A DNA stretch of 64,000 nucleotides from Victivallis vadensis (GTDB lineage: Bacteria; Verrucomicrobiota; Lentisphaeria; Victivallales; Victivallaceae): NCBI RefSeq assembly GCF_003096415.1, contig NZ_QEKH01000007.1, positions 106,871 through 170,870 of the forward strand, written 5' to 3'. Shown here piece by piece: positions 35,326-44,354 of this stretch. The notes beneath the pieces were generated by a model. It was not told the origin of the DNA and ran no database searches. It was given only the letters and a program-made list of their open reading frames with translations. The position numbers were made by a program, and so were the translations under genes. The number at the start of each line of letters is the position of its first letter. Position 1 is the stretch's first letter.

Positions 35326-37530
35326 ATGATCAGACAGACCCTCGGCGCATTCGCGCTGGCGGGCGGCCTGCTGTGCGCCGCCGCCGATATCGAAATCAGA
35401 CAGCCCGGTTATATTTTTCAGGTCGACAACGGGCAGGCCGTCATCCGCGACGCCGCCGGAAACCGCCTGCTGCAGCTCGGCGACCTGCGCATCGGCTGGG
35501 GAGCGCCGCAATCCGGCGTCGGCGTTTCCGCTGAAAGAATCGGCAACGACCGGGTAAAGATCAGCTATGAGACGAAAAACGATCCGACCGGCAAGGTGAG
35601 TTTCGGCGCGGTCTATACCGTGAAACCGGAGCGCATCGACGCCGAATACACCTTGACCGCCCCCAAAGGGATCAATGTCGGGGGCACCCAGCTCACTGTG
35701 CGGCCGTTGGATGCGACCAGAAAGGGCAAGGAGCTGTACAAATCCGGGCTTTGGACCGAACACGCCGGAGGCGGCGTTCCGTTTGAAGTCCGCGACGGTT
35801 ATTTCCGCCCCTTCAACGGAAAAGCCTCCACCCTCTGGATGCTGGTCACCGGCAACCACTCCTGGAACGACCACCACACCCAACACCTGAATTTCAAGAA
35901 ACGCGACAAAGACTCCGACACCTATGTTGCGGACGCCTCATTTTTCGTAACTCCTCCCGACACTTCGGGAGCAGCCGCGGCAGCCCGCTTCCACGGCCGC
36001 CCGGTCGCCCTCACCCTCTCGACCGGCCGGGATTTCAACCTCTTTGAAACCGGGAATATCCCGGCGGAATTGAAACTCGCGCTGGCCAATACCTCCGGCC
36101 GCGAGCTGCGGAATATTGCCCTGACCGTGAGCGCCCGCGACTATGACGGGAATCTCCCCCTCGACCGCCGGGAAACGGTAACCCTGGCTCCCGGCGAAGA
36201 AAAGGAGTACATCTTCCCCTTGCCCGCCGGGAAACGCGAACTCTACTTTGCCGAAGCCGCCGCAACCGTGGACGGCAGGCGCTATTTCACCCGCACCAAT
36301 GTCGCGGTGCTGCCGCCGCACCGTTTCGAACATAAGGATCGGAGCATTTTCGGCATCGCGGCCTTTTTTCCAACTCCCAGCCGCGAAGCGGCGCTGGCGC
36401 TGCTGAACCGCCTCGGCGTCCGCCACCTCCGCCATGACGACAACCGCAAACTGCCGCCGGAATACGGGATGATCGCCTTCGCCCACGGCAACGTCAAACG
36501 CACTCAGTGGCCCGATCCGGAACAGCGCAGACGCGAGCTGGACAAGCTGCTCGCCGGATTCGACGCCGCCGGTAATCCGATCTATGAATTCGGGAACGAG
36601 TGGAATATGTCGACCAAGGGCAAGAGTACCGGAGATGCCAAAAAGCGTGAAGCCGCCCAATGCTACGCCGACTGGTACAAAACCATCGATCAGGTCCGCA
36701 AGGAGAATGGCCGCAAAGTGAAAATCTACAGCCTCGGCCTCGCCGGGCAGGATACCGGTTTCCTGAAGCTGCTCAAGGAGTTCGGGGCCTACGACCTGCT
36801 CGACGGCATCGCGTTCCATCCGGGGCGCGGCAACCAGACGCCGGACAATCCCCGCCGCGACTGGAACTACATCGGCACCATCCGCGCTTACAGGAAACTT
36901 GTAAAAGAACTCGGCGACAAGCCGTTGATCATCACCGAAGCCTACGCCGCCACCCATCCCAACGACTGGTGGAAGGATTCCTACCGCCAGAGCGGCGACA
37001 ACATCCTGCTGACGCTGGCGCTCGCGCTGGCCGAAGGAATGGAGTCGGTTCAGGTCTACCAGCTCAACGATTCGACCTGGCATGATATCGGCGGAGTCAA
37101 TCCCAAAGACGTGGAATATCACTACGGCATGCTGATGCGCGACCTGTCGCTGAAACCTGCCGCAATGGCTTACGCCGCCACCGCCGAGGAGCTGGACGGT
37201 GCGAAATTCCTCAAGTATCTGGAATTCAAGGCCAGAGGCGACGAGGAGGTCAAGGGGATGCTTTTCGATACGCCGCGCGGTGATCTGGCGATTCTGTACG
37301 ACCGCATCGACGGGTATTTCCAGAGCCGGAACACGCCGGACTTCAAGCACGCCGAACCGTGGGTCAAGGCGTGGCCGACCGAACGGAACCACGTATTCAA
37401 GGCCGCCGGCGGCGAAGTCACCGTGATCGATTCGATCGGCCGCGCCCGGAAAATTCCGGCGGCTGACGGCAAGGTCACGCTGAAACTCTCCGGCTCCCCG
37501 GTGATGGTTTATGGACTTGACCTGCGCTGA
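35326..37530 (+). CDS. Secreted clan GH-A glycoside hydrolase (GH39-like)
   Basis: A 734-residue exported protein (signal peptide MIRQTLGAFALAGGLLCAAA). Residues ~21-345 are beta-rich and probably accessory. Residues ~350-640 form a TIM barrel with clan-A catalytic residues: acid/base Glu in YEFGNEWNM (near 425) and nucleophile Glu in LIITEAYAATHP (near 538). The family cannot be fixed by eye; GH39-like or a related clan-A family fits. It sits between the prepilin-like gene and a GH42 gene, pointing to a galactoside- or xyloside-type polymer. Confidence 0.75.
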   Translation: MIRQTLGAFALAGGLLCAAADIEIRQPGYIFQVDNGQAVIRDAAGNRLLQLGDLRIGWGAPQSGVGVSAERIGNDRVKISYETKNDPTGKVSFGAVYTVKPERIDAEYTLTAPKGINVGGTQLTVRPLDATRKGKELYKSGLWTEHAGGGVPFEVRDGYFRPFNGKASTLWMLVTGNHSWNDHHTQHLNFKKRDKDSDTYVADASFFVTPPDTSGAAAAARFHGRPVALTLSTGRDFNLFETGNIPAELKLALANTSGRELRNIALTVSARDYDGNLPLDRRETVTLAPGEEKEYIFPLPAGKRELYFAEAAATVDGRRYFTRTNVAVLPPHRFEHKDRSIFGIAAFFPTPSREAALALLNRLGVRHLRHDDNRKLPPEYGMIAFAHGNVKRTQWPDPEQRRRELDKLLAGFDAAGNPIYEFGNEWNMSTKGKSTGDAKKREAAQCYADWYKTIDQVRKENGRKVKIYSLGLAGQDTGFLKLLKEFGAYDLLDGIAFHPGRGNQTPDNPRRDWNYIGTIRAYRKLVKELGDKPLIITEAYAATHPNDWWKDSYRQSGDNILLTLALALAEGMESVQVYQLNDSTWHDIGGVNPKDVEYHYGMLMRDLSLKPAAMAYAATAEELDGAKFLKYLEFKARGDEEVKGMLFDTPRGDLAILYDRIDGYFQSRNTPDFKHAEPWVKAWPTERNHVFKAAGGEVTVIDSIGRARKIPAADGKVTLKLSGSPVMVYGLDLR

Positions 37531-37555
37531 AAATTCCCCGGAAAGGAGACGATTC

Positions 37556-40500
37556 ATGAGATTGAAACAGACCGCTTTGCTGCTCGGACTTGGCATCGCA
37601 TTCGGCGCGGGAAGCGCCGAACCGCTGTTCCGGGACGTGGACACCACCAGGCCGGAAGCGCGGATTCCCGCAGTGGCTTTCCCGTCGACCTATTCGACGG
37701 AGCTGAACGACAAACTGGAGCAGAGCAGGAACTTTTTCCCGCTCGGCATCCTCGGCGACGACTTTTTCCGGGTTGTGCCGCAAATCGGCATGAACTTCAC
37801 CGAACTCCAGCACGCCTGTTATGAATTTTATCAGGGCAAACCGTGCTCCGCCGACTGGGGAAAGGGGCGCAACGGCCTGTTCTTCTTCAACGTCTGGGCC
37901 GCGCACTCGCTCAGCGGCAGCCACCCGAAAAAATACGGCCCGATCCGCCACTCCCAGGCCGACGACGGCACCTATCACAAAAGGACCGCGATCAATTTGT
38001 TCGATCCGCGCACCCGGCAGTACGTGCTCGACTGCGCGGAGAATACCGCCCGGCACTTCAGCGGCAAGTTCCCCAATATCTTCATGTGGGGCATCGACAA
38101 CGAACTCGAACCGCCGCTGGACTACTCCCCGGAGGCCCGCACCGCTTTCGTGAAATACCTGAAAAAAGCCTATAAAAACGACCTCGCCGTGCTGAACAAA
38201 GCATGGAATGCCAATTACACCGATTTCAACCAGGCGCAGCCCCCCGCCATCGCTGAGCTGCAACGGAATCCCGGCGGCTGGCTGGACTGGCGCGACTTTC
38301 AGGAGGAGGCGTTCGCCGATTACCTCGCCGACTATTTCGCCGCGATCCGCAGGGGCGATCCCCGGAAACGCCCGGTGATCTCCAAATCCACCCAGTGCTC
38401 GCTGGAAATGCCCCACCCGATGCGCAACCGCATGGTCAACCATGAACGCCTCGCCGCGCTCGGCCGCACCTATGGCCAGGGATGGTACGGCATTGACCAG
38501 TACGGCCACGGCGACCGCAACGCCTACGAAATCAACTACTTCTTCAACGCGCTGCGTCCGGTCGATCCCGCCGATCACGGTGTGCGCGGCGTGTTCTCCG
38601 CCGAAAGCAACAACCATGCCGGTCCCGGCTGGCAGTTCGCCCAGACCTACTGGCGGCTGCTCGGCAACGGCCTGCGCGGCATCAACTTCTTCGTGATCGG
38701 CAACTTCGGGGGTGAACGGGACTACGCGACCTTCAGCCTGACCCATCCGGACGGCACCCGGCGCGACCGTTTCTTCTACCTCCCGCGCTTCACGGCGGCG
38801 ATCCACCGCCGGGAAACCTTCTGGAGCCGTGCTTTCCCGGCGGAAAATATCCCCCGCATCGCGCTTCTGGTGCCGCAGCGCGATACGGCGCTGGCCGCCG
38901 ACACCGGCCGCAGCTGGTGGGATTATTCGATCAACGACCGACTCAGCGTCTATTCGCATTTGCGCGGACTCGGCTATTGGGTCGAAACGATCCCCTACGG
39001 CAAGCTGGCACCGGAATTCCTGAACCGCTTCGACGCGCTCTTCCTGATCAATGCCGAACACCTCAAGGCGAGTGAAGCGGAGAACATCGCCGGATTCGTC
39101 AAAAACGGCGGCGTGCTGTTCACCGATATGCGTTCCGGCAGCTTCGACGAACACCATATCCCCTCCGACCGGCTCGAACCGGTCCTCGGCGTTCGATACC
39201 AAGGAGTGTACACCGGCATTGAAGTATCGCCGGATGACCTCTGGTACAACACGCCCCACGGCAACCTCGTGCGCGCCGACGGCAAGATTCTGGTCGGCCT
39301 GACCACCGCCCGGCTGGTCAACCGGGAGGATGCGGTCCGCAACTTCAAGGCCGGCTGGATCACGGAGAACCGCTACGGCAAAGGCAGAGCCTACTATTAC
39401 AATACCCGGCTCGGCGCACTGCGCCCGGAAAGCGCAGGAAACGAGGTCGTCCGGGAATGGTTCGGCGAACAGCTCGCCCGCGCCGGGCTGAAACCGGCCA
39501 GCCGTCACAGCGCCGCCTGCAACGGCGAACTGCGGGTCGAACTGCCTCAAGTCGATCCCGACGGCAACGCCGCGCTGATCGTCTCCGGCTCCACCTACCG
39601 GAGCATCCCGGCGGGCGAACTGACGGTGACACTGCCCGCCGGCCTGAAATTCGCCCATGCGTTCTACGGTCCGGCCGAAACCGCCGGGCTCCGCAAGATC
39701 GACTTCCGGCGCGACGGCGCTGAAACGATTTTCCGGCTGCCCGAAATCAAAAGCACGGGCATCCTCTATCTTTTCGCCGGGGGAGCGCCGCTGCCGGGCA
39801 TGGAACTTTCCGGCGCTTCCGGCGCCAATGCCGAAGACCCGCATACACCCGAATTGATTCCCGGCGAATCATTGAAAGCGACCGTCCAGCTTGCGGCGCC
39901 CGCCGATTTCGCCGGCGGCAAGCTCACGCTGCAAGCCTATCCGGGCTGGAAAATCGAACCGGCCTCCATTGAAATCCCGGCGCTGAAAGGCGGCGCAATC
40001 ACCGCTTATACATTCACCGTCGCCACGCCCGCCGACAGCCGCTTTTTCCGCTTCGACCGTCCCTACCCGGTGGTTGCCGCGCTGACCGGCGGCGACGGCA
40101 AACGCCTGGCGACGGTCAACGCTGTCCATACGCTGAGGCTCGACCGCACCAGACATCTCTGGCTGCTCACCGACAATCCTTACCGGACTGAAAAAGAGTA
40201 TCCCGAATTTGCGATCCGCACCGGAGCGACCTACACCTATCCGGCGGGAGCCGAAGTTCAGGACGACCTTGAGAAATCCACCGTCACCGAATTCAAAGGC
40301 AAGCTCACCCGGCCGGGAAACGTGCGCTTTTTCGAACGGGAAGCCGCCCCCTGCTTCGATCTCGGCAAAGAGTACATTGTCAAACGTCTCCGGCTCCGCC
40401 ACGGCCGCAATCCCCGTCCGGACTCCTGGGAACTTCAGGCCGGCACTGACGGCGCGACATTCCGCACCATCGCCTCCGGCAAGCCGGAATGGACCGGCGA

Positions 40501-40633
40501 CCGCTGGGCTGAAATCGACCTTGTCCCCGTCAAAGCCCGTTTTATCCGGATTGTCCTCCGTTATCCCGACGGCAAAGGCGGATACCTCGACGAGATCGAA
40601 CTTTACGGAAGCGAGCCACCTATACGCAAATAA
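37556..40633 (+). CDS. Secreted GH42 beta-galactosidase-type enzyme with C-terminal F5/8C (CBM32-like) domain
   Basis: A 1025-residue exported protein starting MRLKQTALLLGLGIAFGAGSA; ATG 37556 follows GAAAGGAG, and an earlier in-frame start at 37511 overlaps the preceding gene. The GH42 barrel shows the acid/base Glu in MWGIDNELEPP (near 183) and the nucleophile Glu in FSAESNNHAGP (near 350). A flavodoxin-like trimerisation region follows (~440-640; LFLINAEHLKASE, GGVLFTDMRSGSFD). The last ~130 residues are discoidin/CBM32-like (VKRLRLRHGRNPRPDSWELQ; FIRIVLRYPDGKGGYLDEIEL). It should release terminal beta-galactose outside the membrane. Last gene of the LacI-linked operon. Confidence 0.85.
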   Translation: MRLKQTALLLGLGIAFGAGSAEPLFRDVDTTRPEARIPAVAFPSTYSTELNDKLEQSRNFFPLGILGDDFFRVVPQIGMNFTELQHACYEFYQGKPCSADWGKGRNGLFFFNVWAAHSLSGSHPKKYGPIRHSQADDGTYHKRTAINLFDPRTRQYVLDCAENTARHFSGKFPNIFMWGIDNELEPPLDYSPEARTAFVKYLKKAYKNDLAVLNKAWNANYTDFNQAQPPAIAELQRNPGGWLDWRDFQEEAFADYLADYFAAIRRGDPRKRPVISKSTQCSLEMPHPMRNRMVNHERLAALGRTYGQGWYGIDQYGHGDRNAYEINYFFNALRPVDPADHGVRGVFSAESNNHAGPGWQFAQTYWRLLGNGLRGINFFVIGNFGGERDYATFSLTHPDGTRRDRFFYLPRFTAAIHRRETFWSRAFPAENIPRIALLVPQRDTALAADTGRSWWDYSINDRLSVYSHLRGLGYWVETIPYGKLAPEFLNRFDALFLINAEHLKASEAENIAGFVKNGGVLFTDMRSGSFDEHHIPSDRLEPVLGVRYQGVYTGIEVSPDDLWYNTPHGNLVRADGKILVGLTTARLVNREDAVRNFKAGWITENRYGKGRAYYYNTRLGALRPESAGNEVVREWFGEQLARAGLKPASRHSAACNGELRVELPQVDPDGNAALIVSGSTYRSIPAGELTVTLPAGLKFAHAFYGPAETAGLRKIDFRRDGAETIFRLPEIKSTGILYLFAGGAPLPGMELSGASGANAEDPHTPELIPGESLKATVQLAAPADFAGGKLTLQAYPGWKIEPASIEIPALKGGAITAYTFTVATPADSRFFRFDRPYPVVAALTGGDGKRLATVNAVHTLRLDRTRHLWLLTDNPYRTEKEYPEFAIRTGATYTYPAGAEVQDDLEKSTVTEFKGKLTRPGNVRFFEREAAPCFDLGKEYIVKRLRLRHGRNPRPDSWELQAGTDGATFRTIASGKPEWTGDRWAEIDLVPVKARFIRIVLRYPDGKGGYLDEIELYGSEPPIRK

Positions 40634-40669
40634 ATCTTCTCCGCCAGCGGACCGGAAATGATCCCGGCG

Positions 40670-41290
40670 TCACCAGCTTTCGGCGTGAATGCGTTCGGCG
40701 ACCGAAAGTTCGGTCTGCCGGATGATCTTCGCATCCGGCGCAGCGTAGCCGACCGCGAGATAGCAGGGCATCCGGTAGCCCTCCGGCGCGTGAACGCATT
40801 GCAGCACGTAGGACTCCTCGTCCCGGATCGGAATCCGCAGCGAACACGCCAGATGTTCGGCGGTCGCCGCCAGCAGGATGTTCTGGATCAGGCACCAGAC
40901 CGACGCGAAGGAGTTCAGCGAACTGATGTCGCGCGGCGTCATCAGGTCGGCTCCGGCGCGGAACAGCGGCAGCACCAGGCACCGGCTTTGCGAAAGCATT
41001 TTCACCTGCTTGGGAAGCGCGTCGTAATACATCGATTTCTGACATTCCGTGGCAGTGTTCCAGTGATTGATGATATCCGTCTGCACCTCCGCGCCGCCGG
41101 CGACATGCCGCAGGATTTCGGCGATGCGCTCCGGCCGGCGCAGAACCACGAAATGCCAGTCCCGGGCATGGTCGTGCGACGGAGCTTTCAAACCGGCCTC
41201 CAGAATGCGGTTCAGGATTTCATCGGGAACCCGTTTTTCGGTAAAGTCCCGGACGGTGCGGCGTTTTTCTACAGCTTCATAAAACTCCAT
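40670..41290 (-). CDS. Nitroreductase-family protein
   Basis: A 206-residue FMN-dependent nitroreductase-fold protein. MEFYEAVEKRRTVRDFTEKRVP opens with the usual R-R-T-x-R-x-F FMN phosphate contact (residues 9-15), followed by GLKAPSHDHARDWHFVVL and, near the end, RMPCYLAVGYAAPDA. The start at 41290 follows GGAAAGGAG. Physiological substrates of this family vary widely (quinones, flavins, iodotyrosine, nitro compounds), so no role is assigned. It stands alone, convergent to the GH42 gene. Confidence 0.85.
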   Translation of the reverse strand: MEFYEAVEKRRTVRDFTEKRVPDEILNRILEAGLKAPSHDHARDWHFVVLRRPERIAEILRHVAGGAEVQTDIINHWNTATECQKSMYYDALPKQVKMLSQSRCLVLPLFRAGADLMTPRDISSLNSFASVWCLIQNILLAATAEHLACSLRIPIRDEESYVLQCVHAPEGYRMPCYLAVGYAAPDAKIIRQTELSVAERIHAESW

Positions 41291-41431
41291 GACGATGCTC
41301 CTTTCCAACCAACACTATTCTTATATCACATATTACGATATATAAAATTACTATATAGAAATAGTTTTATCAAGCCGTTCACGGATTTTTTTCCGGAAAT
41401 TATGAGTTTACGCCGTGCTGCAACGGGAGCC

Positions 41432-42241
41432 TCAGAACAGCAGTTTGCCGGTGGAGTCGGTGCCGAAGTCGATGTGTTCAAGGTCGCCGGGAGCGTTGCC
41501 GCCATCCATTTGATACGGAGTGCGCATTCCGACATGCCCGTCGGTATAGAGAATGTTCAGCTTGCGGCCGTGAATGATGCGGTTAACCTTGATATGGCGT
41601 GCGCCGCCGCTGTGCAGGTCGCCGCTTCTGAATGTATTCATGATCGTGATGTTCAGGCGGTGGCGGCCTTCGTCCATCGTGTAGATCAGTTTGGACGGTT
41701 CCCGGATCCGCGAGAGTCTGGCGCCGCTTTCACCTCGATAGTTGCAGATCGCGCCGTTGACTTTGAAGCTGCACCGCTCATCCGGGTTGGCCGGGTCGGG
41801 CGTATAGACCGCCTCCTCGTCATCCCACGCCCCCGGACACACGAAGACTTTGGCCGGAACGTAGCGGTTCAACGCCGCAAGCTGGTTGGTCTGGTTGTTG
41901 TAGTTTTCGGTCAGCCACTTCTGATTCGGCTCCATCCGGCCGCGCGGAAAGTATTCGTGGAAATCACCCACATAGAACATCGCCGCCTGCCCCATCTGGC
42001 GCTGGTTGCTGCGGCAGCCGGACTCCTGCGCTTTGGAGCGGGCCTTGTTGAGCGCGGGCAGCAGCATCGAGGCGAGAATTGCGATGATTGCTATCACAAT
42101 GAGCAGCTCAATGAGGGTAAACGGCCTTAAACGGCGGGATGCGGGGGGCGTATCCGCCGTCCCCTCCTTCTCTCTTTCGCGCAGAGCGGCAGCAGGAGAA
42201 TTGGAAGAGGCGCAGGCCATATCGATGAAAATCTGTTTCAT
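41432..42241 (-). CDS. Prepilin-type H-X9-DG protein (copy 4)
   Basis: A 269-residue pseudopilin-like protein with an unusually long leader: Phe1 of [18 protein letters not shown] is at residue 41, preceded by RRLRP, so Pro occupies position -1 where Gly is expected. The helix is followed by [14 protein letters not shown], and the C-terminal half holds [15 protein letters not shown], an exact H-X9-DG. ATG 42241 follows GGAAAGGAG. Unlike the other copies it is the last gene of its operon, 20 bp after the Gfo/Idh gene. Confidence 0.87.
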   Translation of the reverse strand: MKQIFIDMACASSNSPAAALREREKEGTADTPPASRRLRPFTLIELLIVIAIIAILASMLLPALNKARSKAQESGCRSNQRQMGQAAMFYVGDFHEYFPRGRMEPNQKWLTENYNNQTNQLAALNRYVPAKVFVCPGAWDDEEAVYTPDPANPDERCSFKVNGAICNYRGESGARLSRIREPSKLIYTMDEGRHRLNITIMNTFRSGDLHSGGARHIKVNRIIHGRKLNILYTDGHVGMRTPYQMDGGNAPGDLEHIDFGTDSTGKLLF

Positions 42242-42261
42242 GGTTCGGTTCTCCTTTCCAT

Positions 42262-43419
42262 TCAGCGGTTCAGTTGTTTCCAGACCGGTTCGAGGTTGAA
42301 AATACGCTCCTCGCGGGCGGCGGTGTCGATCGCTACCGCCGCGACCGCGCTGTCCAGCCCCTCGTTGCCGCTGCATGCGGGCGGGGTGCCGTGAAGCATC
42401 GTATCGCGAAGCCCGGCCATGATTTCAGGATCGCCGCCGCCATGGCCGTCGCAGCCGGAAGGCCGGTAGGTATGGGAGGCCTCCTCGTCGATCCGCTTCC
42501 AGGTGATCGTGCCGCCGTAGAGTTCGACGATCAGCGTTCCCTCGGTGCCGGAGAAGTATATCCGCCGCTCCGGAATCGCGTTGGAGAGCGTCGCCTGAAA
42601 GGTCGCCCGGACCCCGTTCCGGTATTGCAGGATCGCCACCTGGTTGTCGATGATGTCCTTGTCGCTGGTGAAGGGCGACGGCGTCGCGTGCGGATCGCCG
42701 CCCCACGGCGAGTCGAAAGGCGAACAGCCCTCCGGCCCCCAGCCTTTGAACTTCGTGTTGAAACATTCGTTTTCCGGCGTGAAGAAATCCAGCCCGGCGA
42801 ACGACGCCGCCCGGACCGGAAGCGAGCCGGTGAACCAGTTCAGCAGATCAAGGTCATGACAGCATTTCTCGAGAATGTGCGATCCGGAGAGCTCCCGGCG
42901 CCGCCGCCAGTTGCGCATGATGTACGCGCCATGCTCCGGACGGATATTCTCATTGGCGTCGATGCTGAGAATCCGGCCGATGGTTCCGGCGTCGAGCAGC
43001 GCCTTGACCTTGCGGTAGATCGGCGAATAACGCAGCACGAAACCGGTCGCGAAGTGGCGGCCGCTCCGGCGGTGGGCCTCGAAAATCCGCACACAGTCGC
43101 CGATGGAGGTGGCGAGCGGCTTCTCGGTGAACACGTGCTTGCCCGCCTCGAAGGAGGCGACGATCTGTTCGGCGTGAAAGCAATTCGGCGAAAAAACCAT
43201 CGCCCACTCCACCCCGGGCACGGCGAGCGCCTCCTGACAGCTGCCGCAGATGCGCGCTTCGGGAAATCCCAGCTCCCTGCGGCGGGTTTCGGCGACGGCG
43301 CGGTCGGGATCGTACAGCGCGGCCAGTTCGATCCGGGCGCTCCCGGCGAACAGGAAGCGGGTGATCATGCTGCGCCCGCCCGCGGCGAGCAGGGCGACTC
43401 CGATTCTGGACTCATTCAT
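42262..43419 (-). CDS. Gfo/Idh/MocA-family NAD(P)-dependent oxidoreductase
   Basis: A 385-residue cytoplasmic dehydrogenase. The N-terminal Rossmann region ([18 protein letters not shown]) and the [15 protein letters not shown] segment near residue 98 are typical of the family, as are the C-terminal (beta-sheet) landmarks [18 protein letters not shown] and [15 protein letters not shown]. Family members oxidise sugars or inositols, or act on glycosides through transient 3-keto intermediates. Its ATG overlaps the DUF4380 stop (ATGA, 43419-43416), so it is translationally coupled to the secreted-protein genes upstream. Confidence 0.9.
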   Translation of the reverse strand: MNESRIGVALLAAGGRSMITRFLFAGSARIELAALYDPDRAVAETRRRELGFPEARICGSCQEALAVPGVEWAMVFSPNCFHAEQIVASFEAGKHVFTEKPLATSIGDCVRIFEAHRRSGRHFATGFVLRYSPIYRKVKALLDAGTIGRILSIDANENIRPEHGAYIMRNWRRRRELSGSHILEKCCHDLDLLNWFTGSLPVRAASFAGLDFFTPENECFNTKFKGWGPEGCSPFDSPWGGDPHATPSPFTSDKDIIDNQVAILQYRNGVRATFQATLSNAIPERRIYFSGTEGTLIVELYGGTITWKRIDEEASHTYRPSGCDGHGGGDPEIMAGLRDTMLHGTPPACSGNEGLDSAVAAVAIDTAAREERIFNLEPVWKQLNR

Positions 43420-44354
43420 GGTTGCGTTTTTCCTTGTAACAGATTGTGTGCTGTGGTTCGGGTGACACGGGCGGCTCCGGTTTCCCCGGCGTCCCGGGGA
43501 AGCCGGACCAGCTCCCAGTAAACGGTGTTTTCGACGGCCTCGCCGGGTTTCAGGTGGCGGAGGCCGCCGCAGAATTCAAGCTCCGCGTAACGCGGACCGG
43601 TGAAGAGCAGCTGCGAACCGCCCTCCGGGTAACAGGCTCCCGGCGCGTGGCGCGACGCCTGCACCAGCAATAGTTCTCCGAAACGGGCGGCGAGCCATTC
43701 GCCGTTGCCGGTCAGCTTGGTCGTGGTGCCGCGCGGCGCACGGTAGACCAGCTGTTCCGGCAAAACGGTGATTCCGCCCTGCTCGTCGGAGCTGATCCGG
43801 TATGGAACCCGCGCCGGAGCCGTCGCGAAAAAGTAATACTCCGCCGGAGGAATCTGCGTGACCGGCCAGAGCTGTACCGGAAACGGAGTCGGTTCGACCT
43901 GTTCCAGCCGGTTCGTCACGGCCAGCCGCGGCCGGCCCGGGACGAGTTCGATGCGACGAAGCGCCCGACAGCCCAGCGACTCCGAAACCCGGCTGCGGAT
44001 GGTCAGCGCCAGCGGCGCACGCTCCACAAGTACCCAGCCGCCGCCGTCGATCTGCGGGTCGGGGATATTGACGCGGCGAATGCTGCGCCAGTAGTTGTAC
44101 AGCTCCGGCCACAGCCGGTCGCCGCCATAGTTCACCCATCGGCCGGAGCCGCGCTGTTCGCGCACCTCCGCCCCGGTATTCAGCCACAGCAGGTTGCCGC
44201 CGCCGCTCGGCGCGAAATCGACGATCCGCCCGGCTGCCGGAGAGACGCCGACCCGGATATGGCCGTTGTCGAGCGTCACCGCATCCGGAAACGCGACGGT
44301 TCCGGCGGCCGCCGCCAGCGCGGCGAAGCAGAACGTGGACAGCAGCCGTTTCAT
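43416..44354 (-). CDS. Secreted DUF4380-type protein
   Basis: A 312-residue exported protein (signal peptide MKRLLSTFCFAALAAAAGTVA). The N-terminal mature part, LDNGHIRVGVSPAAGRIVDFAPSGG followed by NLLWLN, and the beta-rich remainder match DUF4380, a fold similar to galactose mutarotase-like sandwiches often found in glycan loci. ATG 44354 was preferred because it overlaps the upstream stop as ATGA. Function unknown; carbohydrate binding or mutarotation is likely from the fold. Confidence 0.75.
   Translation of the reverse strand: MKRLLSTFCFAALAAAAGTVAFPDAVTLDNGHIRVGVSPAAGRIVDFAPSGGGNLLWLNTGAEVREQRGSGRWVNYGGDRLWPELYNYWRSIRRVNIPDPQIDGGGWVLVERAPLALTIRSRVSESLGCRALRRIELVPGRPRLAVTNRLEQVEPTPFPVQLWPVTQIPPAEYYFFATAPARVPYRISSDEQGGITVLPEQLVYRAPRGTTTKLTGNGEWLAARFGELLLVQASRHAPGACYPEGGSQLLFTGPRYAELEFCGGLRHLKPGEAVENTVYWELVRLPRDAGETGAARVTRTTAHNLLQGKTQP

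Noticed and set aside
37475..39844. A 789-codon minus-strand frame opposite the glycosidase genes
   Set aside because: Overlaps recognised GH genes on the plus strand and has no family features or start signals; same shadow effect as frames at 937-2592, 2680-4155 and 44660-47227.
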